Origin: Meghimatium bilineatum
Lineage: Eukaryota > Mollusca > Gastropoda > Stylommatophora > Philomycidae
NCBI GenBank assembly: GCA_034231615.1
Contig: CM067319.1
Coordinates: forward strand, 10,748,891 to 10,812,890
Direction of reading: 5' to 3'
Length of the DNA: 64,000 nucleotides
Shown: positions 1-9,993 of the stretch, piece after piece
Position numbering within the stretch: position 1 is the stretch's first letter
Layout of the letters: every line of letters starts with the position of its first letter
Notes under the pieces: generated by a model
Databases searched by the model: none
Told to the model about the DNA's origin: nothing
What the model saw: only the letters and a program-made list of their open reading frames with translations
Translations under genes and position numbers: made by a program

Positions 1-37
1 AACATAAATTAACGTTTCGGTATCATACCTTCGTCAG
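1..37 (-). ncRNA. Hammerhead-ribozyme-like motif cut by the window edge
   Basis: On the minus strand, positions 37 to 1 give the conserved core CTGACGA, a helix II hairpin GGTA-TGA-TACC, then GAAA. A short helix III can form next (ACGT pairing with ATGT around a TAATTT loop), followed by T as the residue before the cleavage point. That places predicted cleavage exactly at the left edge, so the 3' strand of helix I is not visible. One unpaired A lies between the core and helix II. Hammerheads of this compact kind are known from Penelope-like elements and retrozymes. Self-cleavage is inferred, not shown. Confidence 0.5.
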
Positions 38-59
38 AAATAACAACATACAATAATAA

Positions 60-427
60 TGGCAATATTTCAAAGTTTGATTTTGATTTTATGTTTAGGT
101 TATAAAGTATATATGCTAAAACTATCAAACTCTCACAGAACCAAAACAATAATTATTCTTGTGTCATCTTAGAAGTTTGACGGTTTACTTTAGCATAGAC
201 ATCTTAAATAGTTTCCTTATCAATATTTCAGTTTTGTATATAGCTCCTGGAGTCCGTAGCCCCTTCCCTTAAATTGAAATGTATTTGTTATTAAATTGGA
301 AATGATAATCTATTGCAAAGTATAAATAGAGAACAATATAAAGTGAAAATGTATACTAATTGTGTGTATATTCAGATCATGGCCGTTTCGTAAATACGTA
401 TTCAATGAGAAGGGAAACAAAGTCATT
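60..427. other. AT-rich spacer, nothing recognised
   Basis: There is no long open frame and no similarity to other parts of this window. Short A/T runs only. Confidence 0.6.
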
Positions 428-552
428 TGCCCAGTTTCCTGTGTAAATTCCACTTATCCGCCCGGTTTCCTGCGTAAAGTCCACTTATTCGCCAGAATTA
501 CTGTGTAAATTCCACTTATTCGACTGGATTCCTGTGTAAATTCCACTTATTG
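428..552. repeat. Minisatellite, about 31-bp unit, four copies
   Basis: Four diverged copies share the core GTAAATTCCACTTAT, preceded each time by a TTTCCTG- or TTACTG-like segment. Copies differ by several substitutions, so the array is old or low-turnover. Confidence 0.75.
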
Positions 553-654
553 GTATAAAATGTGATGACTATTTATGAAAAACGCTATGGGAGAGGTTTT
601 ACCCACATTTTGGTTGTTCATAATACTAACAGGATAGGACAAGACTTTTCCTCA

Positions 655-760
655 TTCATCCTCATCGTTGAAGATAGATATCGCTGGAGGACTCTGTGTG
701 CTGAAGCATCCAACGTGGTACCCCTACGACCCTAACGGGTTACGGGTTTATAGATAGATA
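655..760 (+). mobile_element. LINE 3'-end fragment
   Basis: Reads as a decayed LINE C-terminus (DRYRWRTLCAEAS, then VVPLRP). It is the reverse complement of the segment shared by 1322-1400 and 49390-49470, which carry the same wording about the CTCAGCACACAGAGTC and GGGGTACCAC motifs. Too short to classify further. Confidence 0.55.
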
Positions 761-894
761 ATACTAAATGGCATGTTATGATTTGTTGGGGAGAGATAGG
801 TTTAACACCCCATCCCCTCCTTATCAACGGTACTGAATTATATAATATATCTAAAGGCGATGTAATTGTTTTAGTTGTATAAAATAAACCGTTA

Positions 895-1000
895 TTGACG
901 TCAACTTCTCTTGAACCTCTATCTCTTCCTTGTCAATATTTGTCAAACTTTTCCCACTCTCTTCTTCCCCCCCCCCCCCCCACATAATTTATTGACAGTC
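895..1000. repeat. Short dispersed repeat D with poly-C tract
   Basis: Pattern: TGTCAA...TGTCAAACTTTT, a pyrimidine/C-rich run, then ATAATTTATTGAC. Related segments occur at 24145-24235, 31340-31440 and 52070-52150 with the common ending TAATTTATGG or TAATTTATGA. Probably a MITE or SINE fragment; inverted repeats are not clear. Confidence 0.45.
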
Positions 1001-1084
1001 TTTAAGTCTTTACCTGTAGTTTGTTTATTTATTGCCTAGCGAATATGTTCGTCTTGCTCTCGACATAACTGATATTTTACCAGA

Positions 1085-1310
1085 TGTCTGTAGCACGTAC
1101 ATGCAAAAGCCTGAAACCTTCAATCTGTGTCTCCATTAAGAGTCCATCTCTTCCATCCATACAAAAGTACACTTAGTATTAGCGATCTGTGTAGTTTGTA
1201 ATCTTAACCGTAATGTTGGTCTTACTTTTCCAAACCTTGCCATGGCATACATCATCATCATCTAGTCTTACTTAACCTGATCTCATTTCCAGAACTTTCG
1301 TCATGTTCAA
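1085..1310 (-). mobile_element. LINE reverse transcriptase thumb fragment
   Basis: Minus-strand frames around 1140-1250 read LLYGWKRWTLNGDTD and AMARFGKV, matching the usual LINE pattern LLYG-E-WTL that follows the palm domain. Frameshifts and stops show it is dead. The upstream RT palm motif FADD is not present. Confidence 0.45.
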
Positions 1311-1319
1311 TATCAATCA

Positions 1320-1636
1320 ATCAATAAAGCTGTAACCCTTCAGGGTCGTAGGGGTACCACATTGGATGCCTCAGCACACAGAGTCATCTAGCGAATTATA
1401 TCCTCAACGATGCGGATGAGTGTTGAAATATCTTGCCCTGTCCATTCCTTGATGTTGTCTGTCCAAGGCTTTTTTTTCCTCCTCTGCTTCTTCCACCCTC
1501 GACAGTTCCCTGCAGTATTGTTTTTGACAAGGAATCGTGCCTGCATACATGTCCGAACCATGCTAATATGTTCAATATAGTAACTTATGAGTCGAAATGT
1601 ACAAATTAAAAAAGAAACCAAAACACTTTCATTCAT
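1320..1636 (-). mobile_element. LINE C-terminal fragment
   Basis: An 82-codon minus-strand frame includes CRGWKKQRRKKKPWTDNIKE followed by WTGQDISTLIR. This matches the RGRQR-RW-DNIKEWTG end found in RTE/CR1-type LINE polymerases. The region 1322-1510 is repeated almost exactly at 49385-49600, so at least two copies of this family are present. No target duplication was identified. Confidence 0.6.
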
Positions 1637-1957
1637 AATCCTGGAATGACAGATATCAGATTCCGAGATCCGTGGTATCAGCTTAAAAACCTCTAAATGT
1701 GTACATCATTATGTCTCTCAAATTTCTCATATCCCTATAAAACCCTGGGATCACTGAAAACATTTTATAATTCGAACATTTCTGAAAGCACTTAACTTAT
1801 GGCTTGATGTCCCCTTTTGCGTATTTACAGACACTCAGGAGGCAGGCCACTAAATTGTCGCGACCCATGATTAATATCTCTAAACCATTGTGTCTCTTTA
1901 TACGTCCGAAATATGTTAGTTTGCGTTTTTTGATAGTTTTGAAGAGTCATAGTTTTT
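1637..1957. other. Spacer, nothing recognised
   Basis: No coding signal and no match elsewhere in the window. Both short open frames beginning here run into the tRNA-like SINE at 1958 and are not credible genes. Confidence 0.5.
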
Positions 1958-2155
1958 GATCGGCTCTGTGGCGAAGTGGTACAAAGTGCGTCTGTGACGG
2001 GCAAGGTACCGTGTTCGATCGTCGCCAAAGGCAATTGAGCATCCGGACCGTCCAGAAAGAAATGGCAAACTACTAAACGTATTTATATTGTCTAAAAATC
2101 GCCACAGCCAACAAATGCTGGGTTGATAGCTACGTCCTGAATAGGACATGCTACC
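1958..2155 (+). mobile_element. tRNA-derived SINE
   Basis: The head carries a polymerase III A box TGGCGAAGTGG (1969-1979) that fits the consensus TRGCNNAGYGG. A B-box-like GTGTTCGATC follows at 2011-2020, about 31 bp downstream. The tail (about 2035-2150) has no coding sense and ends near a T-rich run. The head is too diverged to be a working tRNA. Confidence 0.65.
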
Positions 2156-2317
2156 ATTTTTATTTTTTTAAGGAGCAAGTCTTCTTCTGTGTTCAGATGT
2201 TTGCGAACATCTGCTGTTGTTCATCTTGAGTATCTTGAAACACACACTCTACGCTACAGATTAAACAATTTTCACTTTTACAAAACCCACTAAAATTAAC
2301 CAGCTTTGTGAATAGGC

Positions 2318-3152
2318 TCACATACTTAATGAGTTTTTTACATACTTAATGAGTTTCACGTACTTAATAAGGTTGACATTCTTAATGACTATCACATACT
2401 TAATGACTTTCGCATACTTAATGACTCTCACATACTTAATGACTCTCACATACTTAATGACTCTCACATACTTAATGACTCTCACATACTTAATGACTCT
2501 CACATACTTAATGACTCTCGCATACTTAATGACTCTCACATACTTAATGACTCTCACATACTTAATGACTCACATACTTAATGACTCTCGCATACTTAAT
2601 GACTATCACATACTTAATGACTCTCACATACTTAATGACTCTCACATGCTTAATGACTCGCATACTTAATTACTCCCATGTACTTAAATTAATTTCACAT
2701 ACTTAATGACTCTCACCTACTTAATGAATTTCACATTCTTAATGACTCTCACATACTTAATGAGTTTCACATACTTAATGAGTGAGTTTACATACTTAGG
2801 GAATTTCACATTCTTAATGACTCTCACATGCTTAATGAGTTTCACATACTGAATGACTCTCACATACTTAATGACTCTCACATGCTTAATGACTCTCACA
2901 TACTTAATGAGTTTCATATACTTAATGAGTTTACATACTTAGGGAATTTCACATTCTTAATGACTCTCACATGCTTAATGAGTTTCACATACTTAATGAG
3001 TTTCAAATACTTAATGAGTTTCACATACTGAATGACTCTCACATACTTAATGAGTTTCACATACTTAATGAGTTTCACATACTTAATGAGTTTCACATAC
3101 TTAATGAGTTTCACATACTTAATGAGTTTCACATACTTAACGAGGTGCATAT
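2318..3152. repeat. Minisatellite, 18-bp unit, about 46 copies
   Basis: The unit is ATGACTCTCACATACTTA, with a second common variant ATGAGTTTCACATACTTA. The first variant dominates to about 2660; the second dominates from about 2970 to 3150. Because 18 is a multiple of three, it leaves open frames on both strands (MTLTYL repeats, and IKYVRV repeats on the other strand). These are artefacts of the period. Confidence 0.95.
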
Positions 3153-3394
3153 ACTTAAAGGAAATCTACAGCTAACAGGTATCCCCATTCAAAAAAGGTC
3201 ACCCATTCAACCCATCTCTACCCTGGCTGTAAAACCCTTACCAAGAATATACAACTTTATACATAACATAACATAAAGACAAACGCTAATCTCAGTCTCA
3301 GTGTTCAAAAACAATCAGAATTGACGATGCTTCATATTTGATATTAGTTATATTTGATATAAACGATGATTGCCGAAATCCTCTTGAACTTCTA

Positions 3395-4350
3395 CATGTA
3401 CTTGAGTATGTACAGATGGTTCAGTGATAAATGGTAGCGAGTGTATTTAATTTATATATAATAGTCAAATGGAAGAAATCTCCAGAAATCAATAGACATT
3501 GGTAATCACCATTCCGCAAATTTCAAGGCGGATTGTGAAATTAACAAACAAGCAACTCATTTGCTGCTGCTGTGATTATTCCCACCTAGAGGAAACCAAA
3601 ACAGCGATCCTGACCGATGTCAAATCTGCATTGCAAGCTATTAGGAACCCAACCATATTCCACATAAATGTCTTAAAAGCGCTCCTATCTAAATTAAACA
3701 ACCAAGCAAAAGAATTAGTTCCCCATTGGAATCCTGCTCATTACCAAATCAGTGGTTTATAGATAGCAGATTAGCGAGACAAAACTGCACGTCACTTATC
3801 AGCAACAACAGATACTGCGGTATCTTTTCCATGTCCATCGTCAAAAGCTGTGTAAACATCGAATGAAACTCTACTCACTCCTGGAGCCAGAAAGAAGAAT
3901 ATCATTCACAAGCTTAGAAGAAATGAACAGCCATTTTTAGATTGAGAACAATCCACACGAGACTCAAACAGCACATGTATGAGAACAGCCCACACGAGAC
4001 TCAAACAGCACATGTATGAGAACAGTCAACGCGAGACTCAAACAGCACATGTATGAGAACAGTCCACACGAGACTCAAACAGCGCATGTATGAGAACAGT
4101 CCACACGAGACTCAAACAGCGCATGTATGAGAACAGTCCACACGAGACTCAAACAGCACATGTATGAAAAGTATGGAATAGGTGATACAAATATATGCCC
4201 ATGCGAACAATCTGAAGACAACACAGAACATATTTGACAGAACTGCCAACTGCACCGCACCACAATAATAAAACGGTAACCATCTGAACAAGATCTCAGG
4301 GACAAGCTGTACGACCCTGTATCTGGGTTGCTGTCCACATGGCTATTCAT
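3395..4350 (+). mobile_element. LINE 3' end with RNase H, broken by a tandem array
   Basis: Fragments in order: CTDGSVINGS (3411 on, around the first RNase H aspartate); AILTDVKSALQAI (3607-3645, third catalytic position); VPHWNPAH (about 3720), where working copies have QWIPGH; a NKAD-like stretch; then FRLRTIHTRLKQHM near 3935-3985, the usual motif after RNase H. The C-terminus CPCEQSEDNTEHI (4198-4235) and RDKLYDPVSGLLSTW (4300-4345) is also recognisable. Stops and frameshifts interrupt it throughout. A 37-bp array is embedded at 3944-4165. Confidence 0.7.
3944..4165. repeat. Minisatellite, 37-bp unit, six copies, inside a LINE
   Basis: The unit contains CACACGAGACTCAAACAGC and ATGTATGAGAACAG. 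The first copy is continuous with LINE coding sequence (the RLRT-H-RLKQHM motif), and sequence after the last copy resumes the LINE reading. The array is therefore a local expansion of LINE DNA. Confidence 0.85.
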
Positions 4351-4915
4351 TGAAGAAATCCACACCAGCACTTGACTCCTATGGAAGAACGAGGAACAAG
4401 AATAAATCCACATCAGCATTTGACTCACATGGAAGAACGAGGAACAAGAATAAATCCACATCAGCATTTGACTCACATGGAAGAAAAAGGAACAAGAAGA
4501 AATCCACATCAGCTTTGATTCCTGCGGGGGTACACAGAACAAGAAGAAATCCACATCAGCATTTGACTCACATGGAAGAAAAAGGAACAAGAATAAATCA
4601 ACATCAGCATTTGACTCACATGGAAGAAAAAGGAACAAGAATAAATCAACATCAGCATTTGACTCACATGGAAGAAAAAGGAACAAGAATAAATCAACAT
4701 CAGCATTTGACTCACATGGAAGAAAAAGGAACAAGAATAAATCCACATCAGCATTTGACTCACATGGAAGAAAAAGGAACAAGAAGAAATCCACATCAGC
4801 ATTTGACTCACATGGAAGAAAAAGGAACAAGAATAAATCCACATCAGCATTTGACTCACATGGAAGAAAAAGGAACAAGAAGAAATCCACATCAGCATTT
4901 GACTCTTCTGGAAGA
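4348..4915. repeat. Minisatellite, 48-bp unit, about 12 copies
   Basis: The unit contains TCCACATCAGCATTTGACTC, then ACATGGAAGAAAAAGGAACA. The first copy joins the LINE C-terminus just upstream (LFIEEIHTS). The period is a multiple of three, giving long open frames on both strands that should not be read as genes. Copies are 90% or more alike by eye, most variation being ACGAGG/AAAAGG and AATAAA/AAGAAA. Confidence 0.92.
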
Positions 4916-4934
4916 ACGAAGAAGAAGAAAACTA

Positions 4935-5035
4935 GCTTGTTCTCAAACTTGCAGGATGTAGTCTCGAGAAAGGAGTGCACTGTATCATGGTATATAGTTT
5001 TCCTGAGATACCTTCGCCCTTCGGTCTGACACATT
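4935..5035 (-). mobile_element. SINE family B fragment
   Basis: TTCTCAAACTTGCAGGATGT followed by AGTCTCGAGAA, then the catggtatatag / ctgcgatacctgcgccttt-like body. This is the 3' half of family B in minus orientation (compare 12573-12845). Confidence 0.6.
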
Positions 5036-5189
5036 TGACGTCAAGGATTATTTTACCTATGAGATGAGACAGTTAAATCCAAGGACACGCTCCTCCCCCA
5101 GTATTCGCTCTTACTACATGCATGGTCGCAGTATTGCTGTTATTTGTTCTCATTACGAAACATTTCAACCAAGACCGTCTGCGGTAAAG

Positions 5190-5420
5190 ACTCCTGTACA
5201 GAAAGTAAACAGGCCTTTATTCCTTACGTTTTTGATTATTGTTGTGATTTTTGCTCGTGGCTATTTACATACTTGAAGTCGCATGCCAAAAAAAAGGCAA
5301 GGCCGACTAACGAAATGCATAGAAGTAATCAAACATCAGTCTTTCAGTCCGTGTTTACTTTGTGCACACAGGTCTTTACTGAAGCCAGGCCATGCGTCAA
5401 CAAACTGGCGTCTCAAAGCA
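5190..5420 (+). repeat. Copy of dispersed repeat R1 (palindromic part)
   Basis: Shares AAACAGGC-TTATTC, GATTATTGTTGTGATTTTTG and CTATTTACATACTTG with 28725-28905 and 33870-34010. It also shares CACAGGTCTTTACTGAAGCC and following bases with 34040-34100. In the other copies this region can fold on itself as a long hairpin. Not coding. Confidence 0.55.
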
Positions 5421-5429
5421 ATAAAACGA

Positions 5430-6015
5430 GTGAGTTAAACATCACAAAATCGATCTGTGCAGTTTGTGAGTTTATTACGGATTAATGTCGGCCTCTGTTC
5501 CAACTATGAGAACAGTTCGCCCACATCTGCGTGCTACATATTTACCGAAGCGGCTGCAGTAAACGGTAGTAATTTTACTGTAGCTACTGCTTGCAGGCTA
5601 TCAGACGTCAGATACAGTAGGTTATGACATTCTGAATGCCAAATCTAGATAATGTAGTCAACAAGATTTTTTTAAAAGTTTTTGGTAGTTTAACTCGAGA
5701 CGAGATGATATATATATATAAATAATGCTCAAAACGAGAAAACCCAACCTTTTTGGAGTTGATATTCGCTGATTGTACATCATACAACTCATCGACTGTG
5801 TCCACTTAGTCATTAACTTCTCCTGGTTACCTTAATTGTACTTACATCATGATTCGTGATGTCATGAAAGAGGTCGTGGTAAAAACAGCATTTTTGGCAA
5901 TAACTCGTGACAGGTTCATGATAATCCCGTGAAACTTAGTGAACACAAAACTCTCTGACCATATTATTGAATGCCTATATAAGATTGATGGTCCTCGAAT
6001 AAATTCAGTAGAAAG
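5430..6015. other. Spacer with (TA)n, nothing recognised
   Basis: Contains a short (TA)n run near 5710-5722. Open frames here are below 75 codons with no recognisable motif. Confidence 0.5.
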
Positions 6016-6021
6016 TATGTA

Positions 6022-6705
6022 ATGCGCAAGTATGGTTATCTCACTACAGAACAACGATACATCTCCAATGTATGCTTACAGACTGGACAATCACAAAATG
6101 TAATGGTCAGACAATTTAATGTGGTTAGAATCACAATTAGTTGCCTTTGGAGGCGATTTCAACCAACTGGCTCAGTGGCAGATTGGCCGCGCAGTGGAAG
6201 ACCTAGAGTCCCAATTTCTGCCGAAGATCGCTTTGTCGGCTGTGTAACCTCAGGAATCGATTTTCATCTGCGTCTTTCGCACTCAATGCCAGCAGCTCGT
6301 CGAATTTCAGATCAAACGGTCAGGAACCGGCTAAAAGACGCTGGATTTTGGCAAGAATATCCTAAAGAGATCCTGTTCTTACGGACCAGCATCGCTAGAG
6401 CCTACTGCAGTGGGCGAACCAACAGCATCAATGAATGGTTGGAAATGACTGCACGCGGATTTGGTTTCGTGATTAATCCTTTGTTTGTGCTTCAATATGC
6501 CTTCTTTCTTCATGTCGATAGACGGAGATGAGTTTACCGCAGAGTCCGTGAGATCTACGTCCAGAACAGCGTTACTGCGGCTCCTCCACATGGTGGTGAA
6601 GCTGTACTGATGTGGGGAGTCAACTACATGGGAAAAAAGTGACCTGGTGCAAATTGAAGGACGCCTAAATGTCGAAAGATACGTCGCTGAAATTGTTATA
6701 GCTTA
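6022..6705 (+). pseudogene. Decayed Tc1-like transposase
   Basis: The 169-codon frame begins MRKYGYLTTEQRY and shows the paired helix-turn-helix DNA-binding region: QFNVVRITISCLWRRF, then TGSVADWPRSGRPRV (about residues 27-65), the AT-hook-like GRPR junction typical of Tc1. RISDQTVRNRLKDAG (about 96-110) is the second helix-turn-helix. After about 6355 the frame is disturbed. The stretch downstream of 6531 still reads GGEAVLMWGVNYMGKK in another frame, the usual GG-S-M-WG motif. The first two catalytic aspartates (the DE and DN motifs) are missing or scrambled, so it is inactive. Terminal inverted repeats were not found. A full Tc1 transposase is about 340 residues. Confidence 0.75.
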
Positions 6706-6774
6706 TATATATATAGCTTTGTTCAAATTGTTTCTATTGTTCTATTATATCTTATTCTGAGCAAATGTTTGATA

Positions 6775-7090
6775 CGATACGTTCATTTGATAAGATAAGG
6801 TCATTGATAGTGCGTACCAGGGATGATCTCCATTTGTTGTTCTTCTTATAGTCCATGCCGTGTGGTTTTGGTTATCATGTCTGTCCACAGCCTTATTTCG
6901 TGTGTTGTCCATTACTGTCCATACGGATGTTCGTCCATACCACACGGCAAGTCTGCCCAGTCTTCTTTCGTTGTTTCCCCCACACCACTCGCTCTTCAAA
7001 TTGTCTGTTGTTCTTATGTGCTCCATCATTCCTCTGTTCATGATGTATCCAAAGAAGTGGAATGTCTTCTTCTGACGCGGGAGACCAGCA
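6775..7090 (-). mobile_element. Probable LINE C-terminal fragment
   Basis: Minus-strand reading includes HFFGYI, NRGMMEHIRTTDNLKS and several arginine/tryptophan-rich stretches, resembling the FGHIMR...E--I--G---G-R-RGR part of LINE polymerases. Heavily decayed, so only moderate support. Overlapping plus-strand frames are shadows. Confidence 0.4.
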
Positions 7091-7189
7091 TTCTTTTCGA
7101 ATTTACTTCTTTCAGGGTATCTTTTTTACACTTGTTATCTGCCTTTAGTGCTCCCAACATTCTTATATAAAACTAACAATAGGTGTTAC

Positions 7190-7330
7190 ATGTATGTAAC
7201 TGCAGAAAAAGTGTAATCCAACAGGCGAAACTTGTGACAGGGTTATACTAATTCTGCTAATCACTAGTAACACACATGATAACGCAATAATCTACGTTTC
7301 GGTCAAGAGGCTTTATATCGAGACTACAAC
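7190..7330. repeat. R1-related segment with degenerate hammerhead-like end
   Basis: AGGCGAAACTTGTGAC...ATCACTAGTAACACACATGA and following bases match 29135-29205. It ends with ACGTTTCGGTCAAGAGGC (7291-7308), which on the minus strand resembles a hammerhead helix II plus GAAAC. The CTGANGA box is lost. Confidence 0.4.
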
Positions 7331-7339
7331 ATAACATAC

Positions 7340-7573
7340 GAGGAGTAAAACACGGCACATCCCACGTTAGCCCCCACGTTCATATAATAATGGTTAGTGG
7401 CATATAAAAACCACATATCTAATTCTTGTGCATTTATTTCTGCTATTGTTGTTAGACGTATACGGTATTCCTTCTCTAAATCCCAGCTGCTTCAGAGTAA
7501 ATACTAGTTCTACTATAGACATTATTCGTTTTTCTATCTACCTACCGAACACTTTGTTTGGCAAGATTTTCTT
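7340..7573. other. Spacer, short dispersed similarity only
   Basis: 7495-7560 resembles 8715-8775 (a segment around TTCTACTATA...ATTATTCGTTT...CGAACACT). Otherwise nothing is recognised. Confidence 0.4.
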
Positions 7574-7845
7574 ATTCTGTGTTCATTCTCAAACTTCTGC
7601 AGATTAGCGGTATGTAATCCAGAGAACAGAATACACTTTATCACGGTTTATAGAATAGCTGCGATACCTGCGCCTTTTAAGCCTGATCCATCCTACTTCT
7701 GGATGATTTAAAGGTCTCTATAACCCTATATGAGATAGCACAGCAATATCCACCCTATAACCACCTTAGTTGCCTTGTACATCATATATAGAAGGTAACA
7801 ATGTTGCTATTCTTTGCTCCCATTTTGGGCCAAGGAACACACGGA
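7574..7845 (-). mobile_element. SINE family B, near full length
   Basis: Reads in reverse: tail TTCTGTGTTCATTCTCAAAC, body with TGCGATACCTGCGCC, and 5' end CAATGTTGCTATTCTTTGC. Same order as 12573-12845 on the plus strand. No open frame and no clear Pol III boxes, so its founder RNA is unknown. Confidence 0.65.
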
Positions 7846-7962
7846 GTTTGACATGACTAAGATTGACAATCTCTCTACTGCTTCTACTATTTCCTTACTA
7901 TTCTGTTGATTATCCACGATATTTTTCCATACATCAGAAACGGTTCTACATAACTTCTAAGA

Positions 7963-8115
7963 ACCCTGACCCAAAGCCATGCTGAAGTCGGATGTGTCGG
8001 GCCGAAAGGCGCAGATATCGCAGTAATTCTGTAAACCATGACACAACGCATTCCGTTCTCTGGACTACGTCCTTTTAATCTGCAGGAGTTTGAGAACGAA
8101 CACAGAAGAAGAATT
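7963..8115 (+). mobile_element. SINE family B, 5'-truncated
   Basis: Starts at CTGACCCAAAGCCATGCTGA and runs through GGATGTGTCGGGCCGAAAGG to the tail GAACACAGAAGAAGAA. Lies 118 bp from an oppositely oriented copy (7574-7845). Confidence 0.75.
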
Positions 8116-8424
8116 CAAAAAGATATATTTTACAGTTCAATATCTTGTAAAATGCGGTGTTTTCTTCTGTAGAAATCGTATAACCTTAATCCTCTTATTA
8201 ATTAATTCTGAATCTTTATCCCGGGGGTTGATCCTCAGCCTAATCACAGGATTCTTCAACATTCACAAGGGTCTCCAAGTTTATTGTAAATCTATGATAA
8301 GGCATGACACCAAAGCAGCAGTTTTTTTCTACAACAATAAGAAGAAAACGATAGACTTGTATCAGACAAGTACTTTGAATGAATGAAAACAGACTGCCAC
8401 TACAAGCATTAAAATAGGTAACAG

Positions 8425-8602
8425 ATGGCAAAAGAAAACGGGGAAGACTAAGAGATACTCTTCGCAGATCAATCATCAAAGAGAGTATGGCTATTGATCT
8501 CAACAACTTGCAAGAATCACACACAGTAGCATCACAATGCTCAAACTGGAGAGCTCTGGTTTCTGCTCTATGTATCGTATTCGGCGCTGAAGGGCCATAG
8601 AT
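8425..8602 (+). mobile_element. LINE C-terminal fragment
   Basis: One frame reads RLRDTLRRSIIKESMAIDLN and ends CSNWRALVSALCIVFGAEGP then stop. This is the classic GRP--TWRR...W--LV-ALC ending of LINE polymerases, with the stop in the expected place. 5'-truncated. Confidence 0.65.
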
Positions 8603-8971
8603 AGATAAATAGATTGACGGACGGACGGATAGATGGTAAGACACTTTAATTATACATACTTGAGGTCAATTAGTAATTTCCAATGTATTTTTTCTATTGA
8701 GAAAACGGCAGACTAAATACTTGTTCTACTATATATATTATTCGTTTCTCTAGCAGCCTACTGAACACTGTGTTGGTCATTGATGACCAACAGATGACTA
8801 GGCAGATGACATTCAGGATATTCATATGGTAAACGAATACAAAATAATCTATTGAAACAAATATATAATTGGAAATAAATAAAATGGACGTTTCGGGAGG
8901 GGGAGGGGGAATCAAAATAGGAACTAAGAAATATAGAATTGAACAACAAAGTAGACCAATAACACGTGCAT

Positions 8972-9121
8972 AGAATTCCGTGATGGAAACTAATATTTGA
9001 GAATATGTAATTAGTAACTTCGAAGCCCATTGTGTAGGACTATTGGAGCAAATAAAACGACGAGGCAACGCATTATGTTGTTATGTCCTGCTGGAAATCT
9101 AGTAGGCATATCGAGCTAAAC
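8972..9121 (+). mobile_element. SINE family A fragment between 18-bp direct repeats
   Basis: The core GCAAATAAAACGACGAGGCA...CCTGCTGGAAATCTAGTAGG matches family A. It is flanked by perfect copies of GACCAATAACACGTGCAT (8954-8971 and 9122-9139), as expected for a retrotransposed target duplication. The usual 3' end (TTTGAGAATGAACG) is absent, so it may be an internal fragment or a secondary rearrangement. Confidence 0.55.
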
Positions 9122-9264
9122 GACCAATAACACGTGCATTGTAACACGACCAGTAACACGACTGGACAGTTGGAGTTTGATAGCGAACGTCCTAAACAAA
9201 AGTAATTTGCAACCAAACATTTCGTTACTGCATGTTTTCCTGTGAAAGCAGTAAGGCTTTCTAT

Positions 9265-9450
9265 GATCTGTGGAAATAAAGGCCGCTTTGCCACAACAGA
9301 CGCCGAGACATGTACAGGAAGGATTTTTATTGTACCTTCGAAATACAAAATTATGTCCCAACCGTGGATTGTGCGGCAGTACCCCAGAAAAATAGTGTAC
9401 TTCTAGGCCACTTAGTTTCATCATTCTTCTGTCAAATCTGTTGTCCCATC
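9265..9450. repeat. Dispersed segments shared with 15013 and R1
   Basis: 9265-9340 (AAGGCCGCTTTGCCACAACA ... ATGTACAGGAAGGATTTTT) resembles 15035-15090, the distal part of a tRNA-like SINE. 9365-9400 (GATTGTGCGGCAGTACCCC) resembles the R1 segment expanded at 34343. Confidence 0.4.
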
Positions 9451-9454
9451 AGCA

Positions 9455-9610
9455 GAACCATTTCTTCTTCTTCTTCAGCGTTCATTCTCAATCTCCCGTT
9501 GAATGGTCCTACAAGGTTTCCAGTTGAATGTTGTCCAGATAATGAAAATGCGTTGTGTTGCCGTTTTATTTCCGCCAATGGCCCAAAACATCCATCTTCA
9601 GCGGTGGGAT
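9455..9610 (-). mobile_element. SINE family A
   Basis: Minus-strand copy with tail region TTCTTCTTCTTCAGCGTTCA at left and AACACATCCATCTTCAGCGG-like start at right. Contains the family signatures GGAAATCTA (reverse), TTGTGTTGCCGTTTTATTT and GCGCCAATGGCCC. Confidence 0.8.
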
Positions 9611-9699
9611 CATTTGACACGAGACAAAAGTGAGAGACAAGACATGCAGTGATAATTGTTTTCCACAGATAACAGGTTGTTAGCATGCTCCTAACTTTT

Positions 9700-9932
9700 C
9701 TTAGTTGTCTCCTAGCACATGCATGAAAATACTATCTACAGTGGTCGTTCCATGCCTAAACCGTCCTAGGAAATTTACGGCCAGAATATGGCTTATTAGC
9801 CATCTACGACTTCATAATCAAGGACACATCTCTATTTCTATTTCTAAATTATATGTAACAAATAGTCATGATCACGTGGTGGACGAACAACACCATGAAA
9901 ATACGATAGTGGCCTCATTCCTTACGCCCTAA
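9700..9932 (+). mobile_element. LINE C-terminal fragment, zinc-finger-like end
   Basis: Reads RKFTARIWLISHLRLHNQGH near 9772-9828, the decayed form of the C-x2-C-R-F-ARIGLISHLRTH ending found in some LINE polymerases. The same region recurs at 12970-13135 and on the minus strand at 46095-46260. Both cysteines of the finger are lost. Confidence 0.6.
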
Positions 9933-9993
9933 ACTAGAAGTCCAAGCCCCGATTTCCACACGGGCGATGAATTACGAATACAGAACTCTTATA

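Noticed and set aside
1958-2035. A functional tRNA gene
   Set aside because: A and B boxes are present but the stems do not pair convincingly and a SINE-like body follows.
2318-3276. Repeat-protein frames (MTLTYL and IKYVRV types)
   Set aside because: Products of the 18-bp array, with no start context or unique domain.
3499-3762. A small host gene
   Set aside because: The frame is part of a LINE RNase H domain (AILTDVKSALQAI) with stops on both sides.
4075-5034. A 319-codon minus-strand open frame with repeats of FLPCESNADVD
   Set aside because: It is created by the 48-bp array. The opposite strand is open too, and the flanks are LINE and SINE fragments.
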